Part shown: positions 1 to 9,054 of the stretch, in pieces | Layout: each line of letters opens with the position of its first letter | Numbering within the stretch: the first letter of the stretch is position 1 | Source of the DNA: Amycolatopsis methanolica 239 | GTDB lineage: Bacteria; Actinomycetota; Actinomycetes; Mycobacteriales; Pseudonocardiaceae | NCBI RefSeq assembly: GCF_000739085.1 | Contig: NZ_CP009110.1 | Coordinates: 2,170,001-2,234,000, forward strand | Reading direction: 5' to 3' | Length of the DNA stretch: 64,000 bases | Made by a program: the position numbers and the translations under genes | Notes under the pieces: model-generated | What the model saw: only the letters and a program-made list of their open reading frames with translations | Told to the model about the DNA's origin: nothing | Database searches by the model: none

Positions 1-1
1 C

Positions 2-602
2 CGCGCGGCGCTGGTCGCCGAGTTGACGGCCAAGCTGAACCGGGCCCACGAACTGTGGGGCACCGGCCGCACCCTGTCGCAGCGTGAGGTTCGCGCCGCG
101 ATCGAGGAACACCTCGGCGAGGGGACCGATCCCGGCACCGCGGCTCCCGCTCTGCCGGCCGGCCCGCTCGAACCGTCGGCCGACACCGCCCGCTGGGCGG
201 CGGCGCAGGCCGGCCTGGACGCGACCGGCGTGATGATCCACGTCGTCACCGACACCGAGGTGCTCCGGATGATGCGGGAGGAGGGCCACAAGGGACTGAC
301 GCCCACCCACCTGGGAGGTCGTGAGATCTGGCTGGCCCCCGAAGCGTTCGAGTCGATCGACACCCTCGTCCGCGTGCTGGGCCACGAGCTCGCGCACTCC
401 GGTCAGCTGAAGCTGGGCATCCGCCCGGTCCGCTCCATCGTCGACCAGCTCGAAGCGAACGCCGAAGCCCACGGCGACGCGGCGGTGGACCGCCTGCACG
501 GCCGCGGCTCGCGCCCGCCGGTCGTGGAACCGGACCAGCTCCCGGACACCGACCCCGACGAAGAGGCCGTCGAGTACCTCTTCCACACCGAAGGAGGCGT
601 GA
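2..602 (+). CDS. C-terminal part of an HExxH metallopeptidase-like protein (5' end outside window)
   Basis: The reading frame is already open at the first base, so the start lies upstream. About 200 residues are visible. A conserved block ends in the zinc-protease motif HELAH (His codon at 383-385), followed by an Ala/Glu/His-rich helix. This resembles the small metallopeptidase tips of bacterial polymorphic toxins, but the family match is an inference. Third-codon GC is high up to about 600. The oddity is that the frame has no stop here: it runs on through a Gly/Pro-rich stretch, where another frame is clearly the coding one, into the next large gene. Either the stop was lost by a small indel, or this is the N-terminal part of one giant polypeptide. 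The end coordinate given is where coding signal changes frame. Confidence 0.55.
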
Positions 603-854
603 ATGACGACGTTCCGGGTGACCAAAGTGGACGACCTGGTGGCCTTCCCGGGAATCCGGGTGATGGGCCGGGAGGACGGGGAGCCGATCGAACCGGGGAC
701 GACCCTGACCGACTCGGGAACTGGGCGCGCCTGGGAGGTGCTGACGGTGGAGTTCCCGTCCCCCTTGGCGCGCCGGGAGGGGTGGTCGGTGCTCCTGGTC
801 CGGCGGACTGGGGAACCGGCTCCGCCCATCGGCGCGACGCTGAGCACCGCCTGA
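603..854 (+). CDS. Small protein embedded between two HExxH proteins; candidate immunity protein
   Basis: This is an 83-residue protein beginning MTTFRVTKVDDLVAFPG. It has an excellent Shine-Dalgarno (AAGGAGG at 591-597, 5 bases before ATG), and nearly every codon ends in G or C. The overlapping large frame has poor third-position GC here and translates to Gly/Pro-rich filler, so this frame is the better gene. The sequence alternates short hydrophobic strands with turns and looks like a small beta-barrel; no family was recognised. It sits directly behind a metallopeptidase-like tip, the usual place for an immunity gene. Its TGA overlaps, as CTGA, the codon where the next large gene's coding signal begins. 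The immunity role is an inference from position only. Automatic annotation may miss it inside the larger open frame. Confidence 0.6.
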   Translation: MTTFRVTKVDDLVAFPGIRVMGREDGEPIEPGTTLTDSGTGRAWEVLTVEFPSPLARREGWSVLLVRRTGEPAPPIGATLSTA

Positions 855-3800
855 CCGACCGGCGCGAGGCGTTCCTCGCACTCGAGACGCTCCGCAACGT
901 GGTTCCCGGCCTCGGCGTCCGGCCCTGGGGCAACCACGGGCAGTACGACACCCACCTCGGCGAGGTGCCCGTCAAGATCGAGTTCACCGGCCAACCGCCG
1001 CTGAACAGCCCGGTCGCCGGGAACCCGAAGAAGAACCCGAGCATCCTGGTGCGCCTGCCCTCGGCTACTCCACGCGACACGGCCGTGCGGCTCCTGGCCG
1101 AGCAGCTCGGCCGCGCCCGGCACGAACTGACCGAGGCGAACCGGCCGTGGCGCCCGCTGCGCGGCAGACGGGAGGACCCGGCCGCGATCGACGCGCCGCT
1201 CGCCGGGCGTCTGCTCGCCCTCGACGCGGTCGCACGGCAGCAGGCCGAGGCGGCAGGCCGGGCAGGGTACGAGTTCCGGACCACCGCGGTCGCGGACCTG
1301 GCGACCGAGATCGCGGCCGCACTGCCGCCCGGCCGCGACTGGAACCTCATCGCGCAGGCCCACCTGCACCCGCTGACCCAGGCGTTGCTCACCGGGCCCG
1401 GACAGGAGCGCCACCCCGGGCTGCCACGGCGTTTGGCCCCCGTCGAGGTCGCGGGTGTCGATCTCGTCCCGGCGCACCGGACCCGCCCCGCCGAACTGAC
1501 GCCCGCCACCGACGCGGACGTCGCGATCGCCCGCGCCGCCCTGAGCAGGGGCGGCTCCGTGGACGGCCGTGACGAACCGGCCGGGCTCTTCAACCTGGAC
1601 CGGGCCGTGCTGCTGCTCGCCGGTTCGGCCCCCGGCCGGGCGGACCTCGCCGAGGCCGCGATGGTGCTGCACGACTACTGGGCCGGCGCCGGGATCGACG
1701 TCGCGGCGCGGACAGCCACACCCGGCACCGTCGACGTGGGCCGGATCGAGGACCGGGGCGGGCGTTTCCAGCGCGTGCTCAACGTGGAGGGGATGTCCGG
1801 GAGCAGACGCACCTCGGCGATCGACCTGCAGCACCGGATCCTGGCGGACATGCTCCGCCGGGAAGGCGGACGCGGGTTCGCCTACCTGGTCCTGCACCGC
1901 GAGTCCGGCGCCCCCTACGTCACCGCGATCGCGAACGAGGACGACCGAGTGCGGTTCCTCGACCCGGTTCGGGGGCGTTCGGACGACAGGCCGCCCGCCT
2001 ACGGCGACGAGGACGGCGTGGTGGCGATCGACGTCGTCGTCTACAGCGCGAGCGGCCCACTGCCGGTCAACGGGTACCCGACGTCGGAGATCAGCACCCG
2101 GCCGCCGACCCAGCGCTACCTCGACGAACTGCCGCAGCGCGCGTACGACGCCTGGCTCGCCCGCCGGCTGCGGCTGGAGAGGCAGCTCGGCTCGGCGCCC
2201 TCCGAGGCGGTCCGCCTGCCCTACGCCCGGCTGTTCGACGGGCGGGCGATGCTGCAGATGCACGCGCTCGCCGACGTGCTCGGCACCGATGGGCCCGCGT
2301 TGGAGCGCGCGGTGCGGGGTTTCCAGGCCGCGGCCGACCACCGTGGCCTCACCCTGGACGACGTGCTTGCCGACCAGTGGGAGGCCGAGCTGGGCGCCCT
2401 CGAGATCGGGCGCCTGTACGACCCGTTCGCGCGGCCCGCGGACGAGGGCAGGACGTTGTGGCCGACGCAGGAGCAGTTGCGCCCCCTCGCCGAGGCGCAC
2501 CCGGCGCTCGCCGAGCTGGTCCGCGACCAGGGCCTGCCGCGCACCGCCAGTGGCGTGGTCGAACTCGGGGTGTACCAGCCGCGTGTGGCCCGTGACGCCG
2601 TCGCGGCGCTGACCGCCACCGAACCCGCCGCTGCGCGGGAGGAGTTCGTCCGGAAAAACCCGGCGAACCCGGTCCTGCTGGACCTGCTCGACGACCACGC
2701 GTTCGTCCACAACGCGGACAAGACCGGGGTCGCGCTGGTGCACCAGGCGTTCGCGGACGTGCTCGACGCCGCCGGGGTCTCCCGTGCGGACCCGCGCCAC
2801 CCGGCCAGCCTGGCACGGCTCGTGCACCGACCGGCGCTGCGGGGCGAGGACACGTCGGCGCGGACCTGGGCCGCGAGCACCCGCCCGGCCTTCGACGACG
2901 TGGACCCGCACGCGGCCAGGCCGGACCAGATGCGCAGCCGGGTCGCCTACCAGGTGTTGCGGGCGGTCGCCGCGGTGCGGCCGGAGCACGTGCGCGGCGG
3001 TCTGGTCAGCGAGATCCCCGGCACCGGCGACCACGTCGTCCGCTCGCGGCAGGTGTCGCGCGACCGCGGCGCGGTCGTGCCGGGCGCCGAGGTGACTCAC
3101 GTGGTGCCGAACGAGTTCCTGGTGCCGTTCGCGCCCGGCACACCGGAGAGCCCGCGCTGGATGCTCGCCGCGGAAGGCGCGTTCATCGCCCGGGGCCTGA
3201 TGGACGTCGACGCGGTGGGCAGCGCCGAGCACGTCGCGCGCGTCCTCGCGGCGGCCGGGAACCTGCCGGTGACGGTCCGGCGGCTGCCCGGGCCGGCCCG
3301 CGTGGCCGAGGTACTGGAGCAGTTGCTGCCGCGGCTCGCCGACGCGCGAGTCCCGGTGATGGCCTCGGTGCGCGGCGGCGAGTACGTGCCGGCCACACCG
3401 GTGCGGGTCGACGGCGAGATCAGGGTCGACGTCCCCGGCCCCGGGGGCCCGCTGTCGATCACCGAGTTCGCGGCGCTGCTCAACCCGGGTGACCCCCTCG
3501 TGCACGGGGTGGTGGCCGACGCCGCCGCCGAATTCGACGCGCTCCTCGCCGCCACGGACGGGGAGGCCACGTCGGCATTCGAAACGGACCGTGCGGAAGT
3601 GCTCGCCGCGTTGCGCACCCTCGCCGACGTTGTGCCCGAGCTGACCATCCGGACGGTGGACGGCACACCGCAGGTGGACCTCGCGGGCGCCCCGGTCACC
3701 GTCGACTACACCGACCGCGCGCAGCACGCCGGCCTCCGCCCGGTGGTCGCGTTCGCCGCCCCCGGACAAGGCCCGGTGATCAAGCTCGAGCTGCACCTGG

Positions 3801-6800
3801 GCACCCCGCGCGAGCAGGCCGCGCGTGAACTCGCCGGCCAGCTCGGCCGTGCCCGGCACGAGCGGAACCAGGAGTCACGGCTGCAGCGCCTGCGGCGCGG
3901 TCAGCTGCGCGGCCCGGACCCCGCGACCGCCGTCGACGCCGAGCTGGCCGGTCGCCTGCTCACCCTCGACGTCATCGCCGCTCAGGAGGCCGCCGGCCTC
4001 ATCGAGGGGAACGCGGCACTCGCCGGCGGCGTGGTGGCCGAGGCCCGCGCCCTCGAGATCGACCTGCCCGCGGGCCGGGACTTCGACCGCATCGCGGAAG
4101 CGCACCTGCGACCGCTGACCCGAGCGATGATCGCCGAGGGCCACCACCGCCGCGACCTCGCGGCCCGCGAGGTCCTGCTGGGCGAGCTGCCCGCCGACCA
4201 GCGGCAGGAACTCCCCGAGGAGCAGTGGCGCGCCAACAACATGGTCACCGGCGCGGTCCGGCCCGCGGCGCCGACGGGGGAGCAACCCTTCGCGCCCGCC
4301 CGCGTCACCCGCGTGCTGGGTGAGCGCGGGGGCCTGGTGACCGCTCCCGAGTCGCAGTTCGCCGTGGCGGCGGAGGCTCTGCGCACAGCGCCGCTGCAGG
4401 GCGTGGACGACCTCGTCCGCGCCGCCCGGCTGCTCGCGCCGTGGCACGCCGACCCGGCGGGAGCGCTCGCCGACGCCGACGCGGCGATGGTCCTGCACGA
4501 CTACTGGATCCGCGACCGCTCGCACGTCATGCAGGTCGACGCCGCGGCCCGGCGCACGGTCGACGGTTTCACCGACGGCGACCTCTCCCGGCCCCGTGGC
4601 GGTGAACGCGACGGCCTGGGGCGCATCGCCGACCGCGGCGGGCGGTTCCAGCGCCTCGTCGACACCCGCGGCGAGCGGCCCGAGGACGCGGCCGCCGCGA
4701 TCGACCGCGCGTACCGCGACCTGGCGACCACGCTGGCGCACACCACGGGCAGGGCGTTCGCCTACGTCGTGCTGCACCGGGAAGGGCGTGACCCCTACGT
4801 CACCGCCGTCGCGAGCGAGAACGCCGGGCCGCTGGTCCACCTCGACCCGGCGCGCGGCGAAACCGCATCCGAACCGCTGTACCGCCACGCGGACGGCGTG
4901 TACGCCATCGACGTCATCGTCCACAATGGCGGGACGATGGAGGCGCCCGCGGTGGTGATCGACGGCCGGCCGCTGTCGCCGGTCAACACGCGGACTCCCG
5001 CGGGGCCCTACCTCGACGCGATGTCCGCTGAGGAGCGCGGGGAGTGGGCCGCTCGCGCCGACCGCTACCGGCAGGCGGAGCTGGACGGCCGGAACGTGCT
5101 CGACCCGCCGGCGTCCTTCCCGCCGGAGGCCGCCGCGGTCTACTACTCGCTCGCGGCCGACCGCCCGGCCCGGCTCGAACTGCGGGCGATGGCCGACGTG
5201 ATCGACGCGGCCGAGCACCCCGAGGTGTTCGTGCGGGCGATCCAGCACCTGCGGAACCTGGCGGAGAAGTGGGAGCACCGCTCCCTCGGCGCGCTGCTCA
5301 CGCAGCGGTGGGAAACCGGCCTCGGCACGCTGCCCACGACCATCGATCCGGCCGCGCCCCGGCACTACGACGACGCGACGATGTCGGACTACGACTGGAT
5401 CCGGCGCGTGCTCAAGGAGATCGACAAGAAGAACCTCACGCCCGGGCAGCGGAGCCGCCTCACCGAGACCCAGCCGCTGCTGGCCTCGCTGCTGAACTCG
5501 GTCCATGACCCGGCGGGCACCCCTGGCGAGGTCGCGCCCTACGACCAGCCCGACGGTCTGCGCAGGCCCGCCTCCGCCGACCTCGCCGACCTGGAGAAGG
5601 CCATGCTCGGCAGGGGCGAGGCCCCGGCCAGGCAGCAGGCGCCCAAGGTGTGGCAGAAGTTCCTGTGGCGGCCGGGCACCTCGTCGTTCGAGGTGTTCCT
5701 CGCGGTGCGCTCGATCTTCCAGCTCGGCATCCCGAAACTCCCCGCGCTCGTGACCTTCCGCGGGATCCGGGACGGCGAACCGTTCGGCTCGGAGCTCGGC
5801 GCGGCCGGGCGCGAGGAACTGGTCACCGGGGCGCGGTTCCGGGCCTACACCTTGGACACGGCCGCGCGCGGCTACACACTCGTGGAGGCCGCGTTGCAGG
5901 ACCGGCCCGGCGCGATCGCGCACATCGTCCACCGGCACGACGACGACCCGGATGGTCCGCACGCCGCGGTCGTCGCGGTCAACCACCGCGGGACCATCCA
6001 CTGGCTCACCGACGAGGTGATCAGCGGCAGGCAGCCCCGGATCCGGCGGCTGACCGCGGGCGAGATCGCCGGCCGGATCGGCGACGGGGTCGTGGACGCG
6101 GTGAACCTCGTCGACGACCTCACCCTGGGGTACTACCTGCTGCCCTACACGCGCCCCGCCCTCGTGGAGAAGGTGCTGTTCTGGACGAAGGACCGGACGC
6201 CGGGGCCCGGCCTGCCCGCGCCGCACGGGATCGACGTCCTGGTGCTCGACGGGGAGGGCAGGCCGGTGCCGCTGCCCGGGACGAAGCCGAGCCCGCTGAG
6301 CCAGCTGCCGCCGACCGCCGAGTACGTCCGCGCCGCCGCCGACGACGAGGCGCACGAGTGGATCGAGCTCGCCCGGTCGCTCGCCACTACTGGGGCGGAC
6401 CCGTCGGCGTTGCCCGCCGCTGTGCGGAGCACCTACGACGCGATGACCGATCCGCGCGCGAGGCGGCAACTCCTCGCCTCGCACTTCGTGAACCGCGGTG
6501 ACGAGGCGCTGCTGCGGCGCGGGCTGGCCAACCGCGAAGCCCTCGCCGTCCAGGAGCACCCGGACCTGGAGCCGGCGGCCGCGCTCGAGCGCGCACTCGC
6601 GGCGGACTGGGACCGCGGCCTGGGCGCGTTCGTCGCGGACGCCCGCCCCGAACCCGAGCTGGACGTCACGTCCCCGTGGCCGGCGGGTGAGCCGCTGCGC
6701 CCCGCGGAGGACGTGCTGGCCGCGCTCGACGCGCAGGCTCCCGTCCTGGCCCGCCTGGTCCGCGCGCACGGCCTGCCACGCACTTCCGGCGGCGTCGTCG

Positions 6801-8689
6801 ACCTCTCCCGGTACGAGCCGCTCGCGGCGCGGGGCCGGGTCCCGGCGGTCGACCTGCTCGTGCGGGGTGACCCGGCCACGCGGCTGGCCGCCGACCGCGC
6901 CGAGGCCAGGGCCGTGTTCTTGCGGGAACACGGCGACGACCCCGCGATGACGGCCCTGCTGGCCGACCACGAGTTCTTCTACCAGACCGACCGGACCGGC
7001 ATGGTGCTCGTGCACCGCGCCTTCGCCGAGCTGGCCGACTCGGTCCTCCCGCGCGAGGACCCGCGGCACCCCGCCAACCCGTACCCGGTGGTGCACCGGC
7101 GCGAGGCCTGGGGCGAGGACACCGGCGACCGGGCGTGGGCCCCGGTCGACCGGCCCGTGTTCGAGACGCTGGACCCGCAGCAGCTGAGCTCCGGCCAGAT
7201 GCGGTCCCCGACAGCCTTCGAGGTGCTGCGCGCGGTGGCGGCGGCGCAGCCCGGACTGGTTTCGAACCTGGTGACCGAGCTGCCCACCGGCGACCACCTG
7301 GTCCGGCTGTCCTCGCCCTCCGGGGTCCGCGAACTGGTCGTGCCGAACGAGTTCCTGCTGCCCACCCGCCCCGGGGCGCAGCGGAGCCCGCGGTGGATGC
7401 TCGCGGTGGAGAGTGCCCTGATCGCGGAAGATCTCGTGCACACCAGGTACCTGGCGGAGCCGGGCGAGGTCGCGGCGGTGCTGGCGGGGGTGACCGGTCT
7501 CCGCGTCCGGCAGCCGGTCGCAGGCGAGGCGGACGCCACCGCGTTCCTCGAGGACCTGCTTCCCCGGCTCGCGGACGCCGGGATGCCGCTGCTGGCTTCG
7601 ATGCCGGAGATCCAGTCCGGGGTCTACCGCGCCGTGACGCCGGTCCGCGCCGAGAACGGCGAGATCCGGCTGCGGATCCCCGGCCTGACCGTGGAACCGA
7701 CCATCCCGGTGTTCGCGCACGCCCTGCTCGAGCGCGGTTCGCCGCTGATCCACGGCGAACCGCCCGCGTCCCCGGCGGACGGGGTCGCCGAGCTCGACGA
7801 CCAGCTCGGCGTACTCGCCCTCCGGCGCGCCGCGGGCCAGCTGCGCGGCGAGTACGCGACCGCAGGCCGGGGCCCGCTCACGCGGGTGGACGTGCCGGAA
7901 ACGGCGGGGACTCTGACCCAGATCCACCGCGACCGCGACGGGCGCTACGTGGTGGTCGAGGGGGCGGGCCCGGTGGCCGCGGTCGAATCCACCGTCGGCG
8001 ACCCCCGGCGGCACGTGCTCGCCGCACTCGACGCGATGGCCGCCGAGGGCGGCCCCAAGGCCCCCCACCTGCCCGCGATCCGCGCCCAGCTGGGCAGCGG
8101 CGAGCTGCGGTACTTCCGGGTCACGGCCGAGCTGGACGTCACCGGGCTGTCCCGCCTGACCCCCGACGAGCTGGACCGCCTCGGCGCCGACGACCTGTTC
8201 ACCGGGTACACCCGCCACGAGCTGGACCTGAGCGGGCCGGGTGCGGCGGACCGGCTGCTCCGGCTCGAAGACGGCGGCGCCAAGCCGCGACCCTGGCCCG
8301 CCGAGCGGCTCGACCCGCGGTTCGACTACTGGGAGAGCGGCAAGCTCAAGGTGACGGCCGACAACATCCGCCTCGTCGCCGAGAAGTACGGGATCCAGGT
8401 GCACCCGAAGGCCAAGGTCGTCGTCAACAAGGCCAAGCGCGGCATGTACGGCGAGACACTGCCGGCCGGCCGCGGGGCGCGGGTCGAGATCACACCGCAG
8501 GCGTTCGTCAACGAGGAGATCCTGGCCCGCACTCTGTACCATGAGCTCGTCCACGTGGCGCAGATGGAACGCAAGGGCTGGCATCGCCAGGAGACGGCCG
8601 CGGAATGGCAGGCGTGGGAGGACGAGGCGCACGCCGCCGACAAGCGGTGGTGGCAGGACCACCCCCTCAACCAGGAACGGAACGGCTGA
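851..8689 (+). CDS. Giant modular toxin-like protein with C-terminal HExxH metallopeptidase domain
   Basis: About 2,612 residues if translation begins at CTG 851, which overlaps the previous TGA; GTG 782 is an alternative, and the frame is open back to the window start. Four module types repeat in the order M1-M2-M3-M4, M1-M2-M3, spacer, M2-M3-M4. Rough residues are M1 2-187 and 911-1095; M2 251-447, 1185-1414 and 1645-1847; M3 451-524, 1422-1495 and 1854-1930; M4 534-897 and 1940-2317. M2 has a beta-rich core (FAYLVLHRE, PYVTAIA, LDPxRG) that recalls papain-fold toxin domains, but I see no catalytic Cys. The C-terminal 120 residues carry HELVH (2564-2568) in LYHELVHVAQ and look like the active tip. 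No signal peptide or membrane segment is visible. A type VII or similar export route is plausible from the nearby EspG/PPE-like genes. Confidence 0.7.
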   Translation: MTDRREAFLALETLRNVVPGLGVRPWGNHGQYDTHLGEVPVKIEFTGQPPLNSPVAGNPKKNPSILVRLPSATPRDTAVRLLAEQLGRARHELTEANRPWRPLRGRREDPAAIDAPLAGRLLALDAVARQQAEAAGRAGYEFRTTAVADLATEIAAALPPGRDWNLIAQAHLHPLTQALLTGPGQERHPGLPRRLAPVEVAGVDLVPAHRTRPAELTPATDADVAIARAALSRGGSVDGRDEPAGLFNLDRAVLLLAGSAPGRADLAEAAMVLHDYWAGAGIDVAARTATPGTVDVGRIEDRGGRFQRVLNVEGMSGSRRTSAIDLQHRILADMLRREGGRGFAYLVLHRESGAPYVTAIANEDDRVRFLDPVRGRSDDRPPAYGDEDGVVAIDVVVYSASGPLPVNGYPTSEISTRPPTQRYLDELPQRAYDAWLARRLRLERQLGSAPSEAVRLPYARLFDGRAMLQMHALADVLGTDGPALERAVRGFQAAADHRGLTLDDVLADQWEAELGALEIGRLYDPFARPADEGRTLWPTQEQLRPLAEAHPALAELVRDQGLPRTASGVVELGVYQPRVARDAVAALTATEPAAAREEFVRKNPANPVLLDLLDDHAFVHNADKTGVALVHQAFADVLDAAGVSRADPRHPASLARLVHRPALRGEDTSARTWAASTRPAFDDVDPHAARPDQMRSRVAYQVLRAVAAVRPEHVRGGLVSEIPGTGDHVVRSRQVSRDRGAVVPGAEVTHVVPNEFLVPFAPGTPESPRWMLAAEGAFIARGLMDVDAVGSAEHVARVLAAAGNLPVTVRRLPGPARVAEVLEQLLPRLADARVPVMASVRGGEYVPATPVRVDGEIRVDVPGPGGPLSITEFAALLNPGDPLVHGVVADAAAEFDALLAATDGEATSAFETDRAEVLAALRTLADVVPELTIRTVDGTPQVDLAGAPVTVDYTDRAQHAGLRPVVAFAAPGQGPVIKLELHLGTPREQAARELAGQLGRARHERNQESRLQRLRRGQLRGPDPATAVDAELAGRLLTLDVIAAQEAAGLIEGNAALAGGVVAEARALEIDLPAGRDFDRIAEAHLRPLTRAMIAEGHHRRDLAAREVLLGELPADQRQELPEEQWRANNMVTGAVRPAAPTGEQPFAPARVTRVLGERGGLVTAPESQFAVAAEALRTAPLQGVDDLVRAARLLAPWHADPAGALADADAAMVLHDYWIRDRSHVMQVDAAARRTVDGFTDGDLSRPRGGERDGLGRIADRGGRFQRLVDTRGERPEDAAAAIDRAYRDLATTLAHTTGRAFAYVVLHREGRDPYVTAVASENAGPLVHLDPARGETASEPLYRHADGVYAIDVIVHNGGTMEAPAVVIDGRPLSPVNTRTPAGPYLDAMSAEERGEWAARADRYRQAELDGRNVLDPPASFPPEAAAVYYSLAADRPARLELRAMADVIDAAEHPEVFVRAIQHLRNLAEKWEHRSLGALLTQRWETGLGTLPTTIDPAAPRHYDDATMSDYDWIRRVLKEIDKKNLTPGQRSRLTETQPLLASLLNSVHDPAGTPGEVAPYDQPDGLRRPASADLADLEKAMLGRGEAPARQQAPKVWQKFLWRPGTSSFEVFLAVRSIFQLGIPKLPALVTFRGIRDGEPFGSELGAAGREELVTGARFRAYTLDTAARGYTLVEAALQDRPGAIAHIVHRHDDDPDGPHAAVVAVNHRGTIHWLTDEVISGRQPRIRRLTAGEIAGRIGDGVVDAVNLVDDLTLGYYLLPYTRPALVEKVLFWTKDRTPGPGLPAPHGIDVLVLDGEGRPVPLPGTKPSPLSQLPPTAEYVRAAADDEAHEWIELARSLATTGADPSALPAAVRSTYDAMTDPRARRQLLASHFVNRGDEALLRRGLANREALAVQEHPDLEPAAALERALAADWDRGLGAFVADARPEPELDVTSPWPAGEPLRPAEDVLAALDAQAPVLARLVRAHGLPRTSGGVVDLSRYEPLAARGRVPAVDLLVRGDPATRLAADRAEARAVFLREHGDDPAMTALLADHEFFYQTDRTGMVLVHRAFAELADSVLPREDPRHPANPYPVVHRREAWGEDTGDRAWAPVDRPVFETLDPQQLSSGQMRSPTAFEVLRAVAAAQPGLVSNLVTELPTGDHLVRLSSPSGVRELVVPNEFLLPTRPGAQRSPRWMLAVESALIAEDLVHTRYLAEPGEVAAVLAGVTGLRVRQPVAGEADATAFLEDLLPRLADAGMPLLASMPEIQSGVYRAVTPVRAENGEIRLRIPGLTVEPTIPVFAHALLERGSPLIHGEPPASPADGVAELDDQLGVLALRRAAGQLRGEYATAGRGPLTRVDVPETAGTLTQIHRDRDGRYVVVEGAGPVAAVESTVGDPRRHVLAALDAMAAEGGPKAPHLPAIRAQLGSGELRYFRVTAELDVTGLSRLTPDELDRLGADDLFTGYTRHELDLSGPGAADRLLRLEDGGAKPRPWPAERLDPRFDYWESGKLKVTADNIRLVAEKYGIQVHPKAKVVVNKAKRGMYGETLPAGRGARVEITPQAFVNEEILARTLYHELVHVAQMERKGWHRQETAAEWQAWEDEAHAADKRWWQDHPLNQERNG

Positions 8690-9033
8690 TGGCGGGCGAG
8701 CAGCGTGCTTCCTACGCCGACTGGCAGCGCGCCTATGGTGACTACTACGAGGCGCTGCCCGAGCGGCTCGACCTGGCGTGCCCGAACTGCGGGCACCACG
8801 AGCTGCGGCTGGTGTTCGTGGCCGACGAGGACGACCGGACCGGGTACGCCCAGTTCTCCTGCGGCTTCTGCCGCTTCGGCATCCACATCTCGCGCACCTG
8901 GGTGCCCGAGGGGGTCGGGTTCGAGCCGATCTCGACCCCGGCCCCGCTACTGCGGGACCGGCTGCCAGACTTCACGCTCGTGCACCCGCCGGACGGCGCG
9001 AACGACGACGACATCGAAGAAGTCCGGTTCTGA
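8689..9033 (+). CDS. Small zinc-ribbon protein following the giant toxin-like gene
   Basis: A 114-residue protein whose ATG overlaps the preceding TGA (TGATG), implying translational coupling. Residues 30-70 contain a four-cysteine knuckle pair, CPNCGHHE and, about 30 residues later, CGFCRFG, typical of a zinc ribbon. The N-terminus (SYADWQRAYGDYYEALPERL) is helical, and the acidic tail reads NDDDIEEVRF. The family is not recognised. Position right behind an HExxH tip makes it a candidate immunity or antitoxin protein, perhaps acting by binding the tip or its metal. It could equally be an unrelated accessory factor. The next gene starts 21 bases downstream, so the group is probably one transcript. 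Confidence 0.75.
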   Translation: MAGEQRASYADWQRAYGDYYEALPERLDLACPNCGHHELRLVFVADEDDRTGYAQFSCGFCRFGIHISRTWVPEGVGFEPISTPAPLLRDRLPDFTLVHPPDGANDDDIEEVRF

Positions 9034-9054
9034 CCCGGGATCGACGAAGAGGAA

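Noticed and set aside
1603..2190. Active papain-like toxin domain in module M2
   Set aside because: The strand pattern is suggestive, but no catalytic Cys is visible in any of the three copies.
3875..8662. Antisense open frame of 1,595 codons opposite the giant gene
   Set aside because: It is a GC-driven shadow: filler composition (Arg, Gly, Val, His), no ribosome site, and lies wholly opposite a gene with clear domains.
23..8689. One continuous 2,888-residue protein
   Set aside because: Third-codon GC and a strong ribosome site show another frame is coding at 603-854, so I treat it as separate genes; a fusion remains possible and is noted.
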